NCBI GenBank assembly: GCA_036571765.1
Contig: BROE01000011.1
Coordinates: 5,097,962-5,161,961, forward strand
Origin: Plecoglossus altivelis
Taxonomy: Eukaryota > Chordata > Actinopteri > Osmeriformes > Plecoglossidae
Length of the DNA stretch: 64,000 nucleotides
Direction: 5' to 3'
Position 1 is the first letter of the stretch; the number at the start of each line of letters is the position of its first letter. The position numbers and the translations under genes are program-made. Positions 59,466 through 64,000 of the stretch are shown here, piece after piece. The notes under the pieces were generated by a model. It made no database searches, was not told the origin of the DNA, and worked only from the letters and a program-made list of their open reading frames with translations.

Positions 59466-59660
59466 GAAAGACTGACAGGCAGACAGTGGAACTGACAGAC
59501 AGATGAGCAGGGCAGCCAGCCAGTTGAGCAGATAGACAGGCAGATAGACTGGCATACAGACAGGGCTGATAGCCAGCCAGGGCTGATAGCCAGCCAGTTG
59601 GGCACACAGACCGGCAGCAGGGCAGACAGACAGACAGGCAGGCAGGCAGACGGCAGGGCA
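59466..59660 (+). repeat. CAGACAGGCAG-type degenerate minisatellite
   Basis: About 195 bases of imperfect repeats built from CAGACAG, GGCAG, GCCAGCCAG and TGATAGCCAGCCAG units (the last duplicated at about 59564-59598). Open frames across it encode Cys/Leu/Pro-rich repeats and are not genes. Confidence 0.88.
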
Positions 59661-62600
59661 GACAGCCAGCCAGTCAGAGGGGAAGGCCAAGGCCCCCTTG
59701 CTGGCTGCGGCAGGGTCAGTGATGAAGGGGACATTTATTGGCGGATGCACAGCAAGTACTCAGATCCTAAGTGAGAACAAATAAAAGATCTGAAACATTA
59801 TGCATGAAAGAGTTGCTCTTGTCAGCGTGGCCCTGCAGAGCTAAGAAGAGGTTCACTTCAACTCCAATGACTGAGGCATATAACATGCTGGAAAACAGAG
59901 ACCTCCAAACTGCTCCTTTACATAAATCTCAAAAGAGAGAATGCAACCAGCTGCCAAACTGCAAATGGGTCAGCGACTGGCACCATAGGATTCTCTCTAT
60001 AACCTTCCCGGATTTGTTTATTGAAGAAAAAAAACTGGACACCATGTTAGCCGAGCGCCTTGGAAGCTTCCCAATTTTCGGCAAAACAACAGTCATGGCT
60101 ACAGTACAGAGTACACTATCTCTATCTCTCTCTCTGGACCACCAGACTTCTTCCTACATGGAAAATGTAGAATAAAGACTTCAATCTATAAATTACAATC
60201 CAAACTCATCAACAATCTGATGTCATGTCAGTCCTTAACCACAGGCTGAATTCCTCAAATTCTGAAACCATAAAAATGTGGCAAGCAGAAAGTTCTCTGT
60301 CTCTGACTCATGATTCAAGAGAGAGTTTAAGATTCATATCCTCCTCACAGCTGGACGCACCAACCCATTGGATAATGATTTCACTGTCCCCCAGTACAGT
60401 ACATTAGTCAAGCCTGGACTACAAGGCTAGCAATGCAAAAGAGGAGAACGCTGGATTAGATCCACTTCAGACCCCAGATTTCCACAAGACTGTTTCCAAA
60501 GTAGAAACCCCAAACACACGTAGGCCCGTGTACCTCAAAACAGTGAATCTAGGACTAGTCAATGACTTTATTATGTTTGTGTGAAAAGTATTTACCAATG
60601 GGGTTAACAGGTTTGCCAGGAGCTTAGTACTATTACAAATGACTGAAGTGGGAAAACTCGAACACTCGTCAGACAGTAGAGGAGGTACAGTAAAATGGCA
60701 ACTTTGCATTCTCGTGCATCATTGTGTTTTTTCATGCTTTCAAGTGCAGACAGGTTTGCCAGACCTGTCATGAACATTTCAAATATCCTAGTCAAGCCAG
60801 CATTCCTGTGGCTCCAGGGACAAACTCCGGTGCTGCAATGCTCATTCTGCTCCATAGTTTCCACCGGGATGAAGAGATGGCAGGGAAAGCAGGAACACAG
60901 GAATATGAAGGCCACAAGGTGCTCATGGGATGAGACGGAGCACGAAAAGCAGCTCTTGTCCCAATTAAGCCCAGCTGATCAGCATATTACTACAGGGGAA
61001 ATGGAGATGGCCAACTGGCCTGACCAAAACAAACGAAATGAACAGACAACAAAAAGGAAATTATTCTATTTGCAACTCGGTAATAACTCCGTTCCAGTGT
61101 TGACTCTGCTCGAGGAAAACTCTAGCATCAAGCAAGGACTGCTCATTTCACACCAGAGCAGGATGTGCACAGATGTGATGGATGCAGCCAGAGGTTTGGC
61201 TTCATCGTTGCTTGTAAAATGTTCTACAAGGAACCACCCACACGGCACTGGTGTTTAGAGTACAATACACTCCCACATGCCTCAACGACCAACACCTGGG
61301 GTCTGTTACACATGTAACCTAACTAACGTTTGAACAACTTTAATTATGTTAAGTATATAACTATGAATCTAGGCAAAAGAATGGAAGCACTCTCTCTTTA
61401 TTAAACGTTACAAGAGATAGAGCATGTTAGCCTCCAAATCTTGGCCACAGACAGACATGAAACTCAAGCCACACAGCCCTAACCTGTATGACAGACACCT
61501 GGCACTGCACTAGCCAAAATACTGACCCATTGTTTTCCAGAGTCCCTGTAACTGCTAGCTAGAGGACACCAAAATGAAGTTAAAAAAAACAAAAACAAAT
61601 AATAATACTAATTAGAGGCAAAAATGTTGTTTTGTGTTTCTGTTTAACTTCTAATGCCTGTTTATCACTCTGCATTCTTTTTGCAGCTCTATGTACACCG
61701 AGAAGAAAAGCCTTCTAAGCTGTAGGGAAGAGACCTTGAGCTGCTATCATGCTGATGCCTCTCAGTCACACTGAGACTTGGACGCCTCTACCATGTGGCG
61801 GTAAATGGACTTCCTGTGGTGTTTTCTGTTCGATAATAGGAACTTTTGAAACGTTAAACACATATTCTTAACCCTGTTAATTCTGTCTTCACACACCATG
61901 CATGGAAAAGACCTACTCCCCATGCTCTACATGGAAGACAGCATTTGATTCAGAAAAGCTATTCTTTATGAAAACCCAAATACGTTTACGCACTACTGTT
62001 GAAACCATTAAGTCTGTTAAGGTCAAACAACATGAAAACATGGAAGTTTGATGTTTATAGGCATTTCTACAGCTATACCTCCAGGGTCGATGGTTGATAC
62101 TTGAGAAAGTAGATGGTTGAAACTGGTCCAAAAAAAATCAGAGGCTGAAATTGAAACCACGAAACCAGAATAGAAATACTCACATTAAAAGCAATCAACT
62201 CTACCATGTTATTAGAAAGCTTCCTCTGCCATGATTTAGCTAAAGGAAAAGACAGCCTGTTCCACTTTACCCTTTTGCCCGCCAAATTACTTCCCTGGCC
62301 CGAATATGCATGTTTGGAGTGTGACGCTGTCGCCTTTGAGACCTGAGCATTCAGGAAAACACTTTAGTGAGTCTATCTCCCTCATTCACACACTACTTCC
62401 TTCACCCCTCCTTCTTTTTCAGAACTCTCTCTTCCTCCTCCCTCTATTCTCTTCTGTCTCTCTTGTGCTCGAGGGCAATCCAACGTTTGGAGTAGTGCAT
62501 ATTTTTTGGGCAATGCCAAAAAAGTTTTTTCCATGTGCTGCATCCACAATCTACCCTTTATTCCCTGAGTTTTTGTTTTGGAGACAACCCTTGGCATTAG

Positions 62601-64000
62601 CCAGCACAATAAAAGAGGGTGGAGTTTGAGGGGGTTTTTTCTACTCAAATCTAGAACAATGTGTGTTTAATAAGGGATGGCTTGTGCAATGCTCGCCTAA
62701 ATTGAAGGCTAGATATATCAAAGAGTTGTTTTTTTATGACTGTTTTGCTGTCACTTATCCCTTTACTCCAGACAATATGTATGATAGCGAGAACATATTA
62801 TATTATACATTTAATAAACTCAGTTCACAATAATCCTACTTCCTCTACTCTAAAACCGAGGATTACAGTTGTTTTGCCAATACCCTGCAAGTCAGAAAAC
62901 ATGCAAGGTCAGAGAAGACTGAGTATATGTGCTGGGTATTTTTCAGTCCCCTTTCTCCAAAACAAACAAAAGAAGAATTAAAACAATAATCACATGTGAA
63001 ATGACCAGCAGGGTCACTGTCCACATTCCAGTCTAGTGATCTCAAACGGCCGAATCAAAGTGTAACTATCGCTGGACAGGAATACAAATGAACTATCCTT
63101 TAACACCAGGAACAGGTTCCCTGTCCACTGACAGTAGTCCAGAACCAGCACTAAGAGACAAGGTCTTTCCATTGATTCTTCAACTAAGGAACTGATGTTT
63201 CAGATCAAACACACTAACCTTAACACTACCGTATTAAACCGCACCGGCAATGACGAAATCCAACACTTCATACTTGTCGAACATGTGCAGTAAGTAAACA
63301 TTTACTGGCAGACAAGTTCCTCGGATATACAAACATGTATCAGCAAATAAATTGTGCAAACAAGGCAGGCACCCAGGCAGTCTCCCACTGGGGGGGCTGC
63401 TATCATTTCTCAGGGTTTTGGTTGTAGATATCTTTAGGAGACATCTCAGGGTCTGAATTTACAAGGATCTTTTGTGGTTCAGGGCAAATTCTAGTGCAGT
63501 TGAGATGAGATAGATGATATGTGGGGATACCGAGCAGCCTGTTATTTCCCCCCCCTGTGCTATGCTGTCCTGCCCCCGCGGAAGAGTGCAGGCGGCGATG
63601 GCAACCTCAAAAAGAATTTGTCCAAACCCAAACATGGAGGGACTCAAAGAGAATCCCGATGTATGTTTGGGATTAAGCGATCGCTCAAAACTTTAGAATG
63701 TTTTTAAAAAAAAAGCCCACCTTAAAAGAACATGCAGTTAGTCTAAGTGAGTGCATCCAATTTGGTGAATCTAGGCCATTCCATAGAGGAAGAGAACAGA
63801 ATGCTTCCACAACAGCAGCGGAGCAGACAAGGCTCCGTTTCATCTGGCCCGATTGGTGCTTTCTGCCAGCCAGGACACACTGTGCTGTGATGCCTCATAT
63901 TGTTGGTCCTGCTGATGTCCCATGTTCCCTTGGCTCTGCCCCTCTCCCTCTCTCCCCGGCCCTCTGTGAGCCACAGCAGCCAGTGGGGTGCTCATTCAGG
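59661..64000. other. Non-coding DNA to window end
   Basis: 4.3 kb, presumed upstream thrb intron or flank. The longest open frame (60695-61258, plus) shows no domain, repeat or splice support. The TR-beta-1 leader exons and promoter were not located and may lie here or beyond the window. Confidence 0.45.

Noticed and set aside
59415..59750. Cys/Leu/Pro-rich open frames on the minus strand
   Set aside because: They lie over a degenerate CAGACAG/CAGCCAG repeat; low complexity with no family.
60695..61258. 187-residue open frame on the plus strand
   Set aside because: No domain, signal, repeat or splice support. An ORF of this size is expected about once by chance in a 64-kb six-frame scan, so it is not called.

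Overview
This window is vertebrate nuclear DNA, almost certainly from a ray-finned (teleost) fish. The genes are split into many exons with GT-AG introns. The proteins align with vertebrate families I know from memory, CA/TG microsatellites are abundant, and the interspersed repeats are of fish type (a V-SINE, a tRNA-Cys-derived SINE, a Tc1-like transposon). I cannot name the species. All exon models below were read by eye from splice sites, reading phase and remembered protein families. No alignment or search was run.

Layout, left to right: zbtb12 (minus, 0.5-3.0 kb); ehmt2/G9a (plus, 3.9-12.7 kb, 28 coding exons, interrupted by a 630-base assembly gap that falls in an intron); slc44a4 (plus, 13.6-24.8 kb, one coding exon mostly lost at a single N); rnf5 (minus, 28.0-31.9 kb); utp23 (plus, 32.7-33.7 kb); and thrb, thyroid hormone receptor beta (minus, coding exons 36.8-48.6 kb). 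The remaining sequence to 64 kb is upstream intronic or flanking thrb DNA with repeats. zbtb12/ehmt2 and rnf5/utp23 are head-to-head pairs. slc44a4/rnf5 and utp23/thrb converge tail-to-tail, with poly(A) signals facing each other.

zbtb12, ehmt2, slc44a4 and rnf5 have human orthologues in the MHC class III region. Here that block sits directly beside utp23 and thrb, whose human orthologues lie on other chromosomes. The genes do not form one pathway. They cover transcription control (zbtb12, ehmt2, thrb), membrane transport (slc44a4), ER protein quality control (rnf5) and ribosome biogenesis (utp23).

The most rewarding details are at splice level. thrb has separate TR-beta-1 and TR-beta-2 first exons joining one DNA-binding exon in the same phase, plus a 27-nt microexon adding nine residues at the start of the ligand-binding domain. 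rnf5 has a 19-nt microexon inside its RING finger. slc44a4 has a textbook U12-type (minor spliceosome) intron. One ehmt2 3' splice site has a 56-base alternating purine-pyrimidine TG/GC tract in place of a polypyrimidine tract, flanked by a 13-bp direct repeat. I found no CRISPR, operon or other prokaryotic-type system, and none is expected here.
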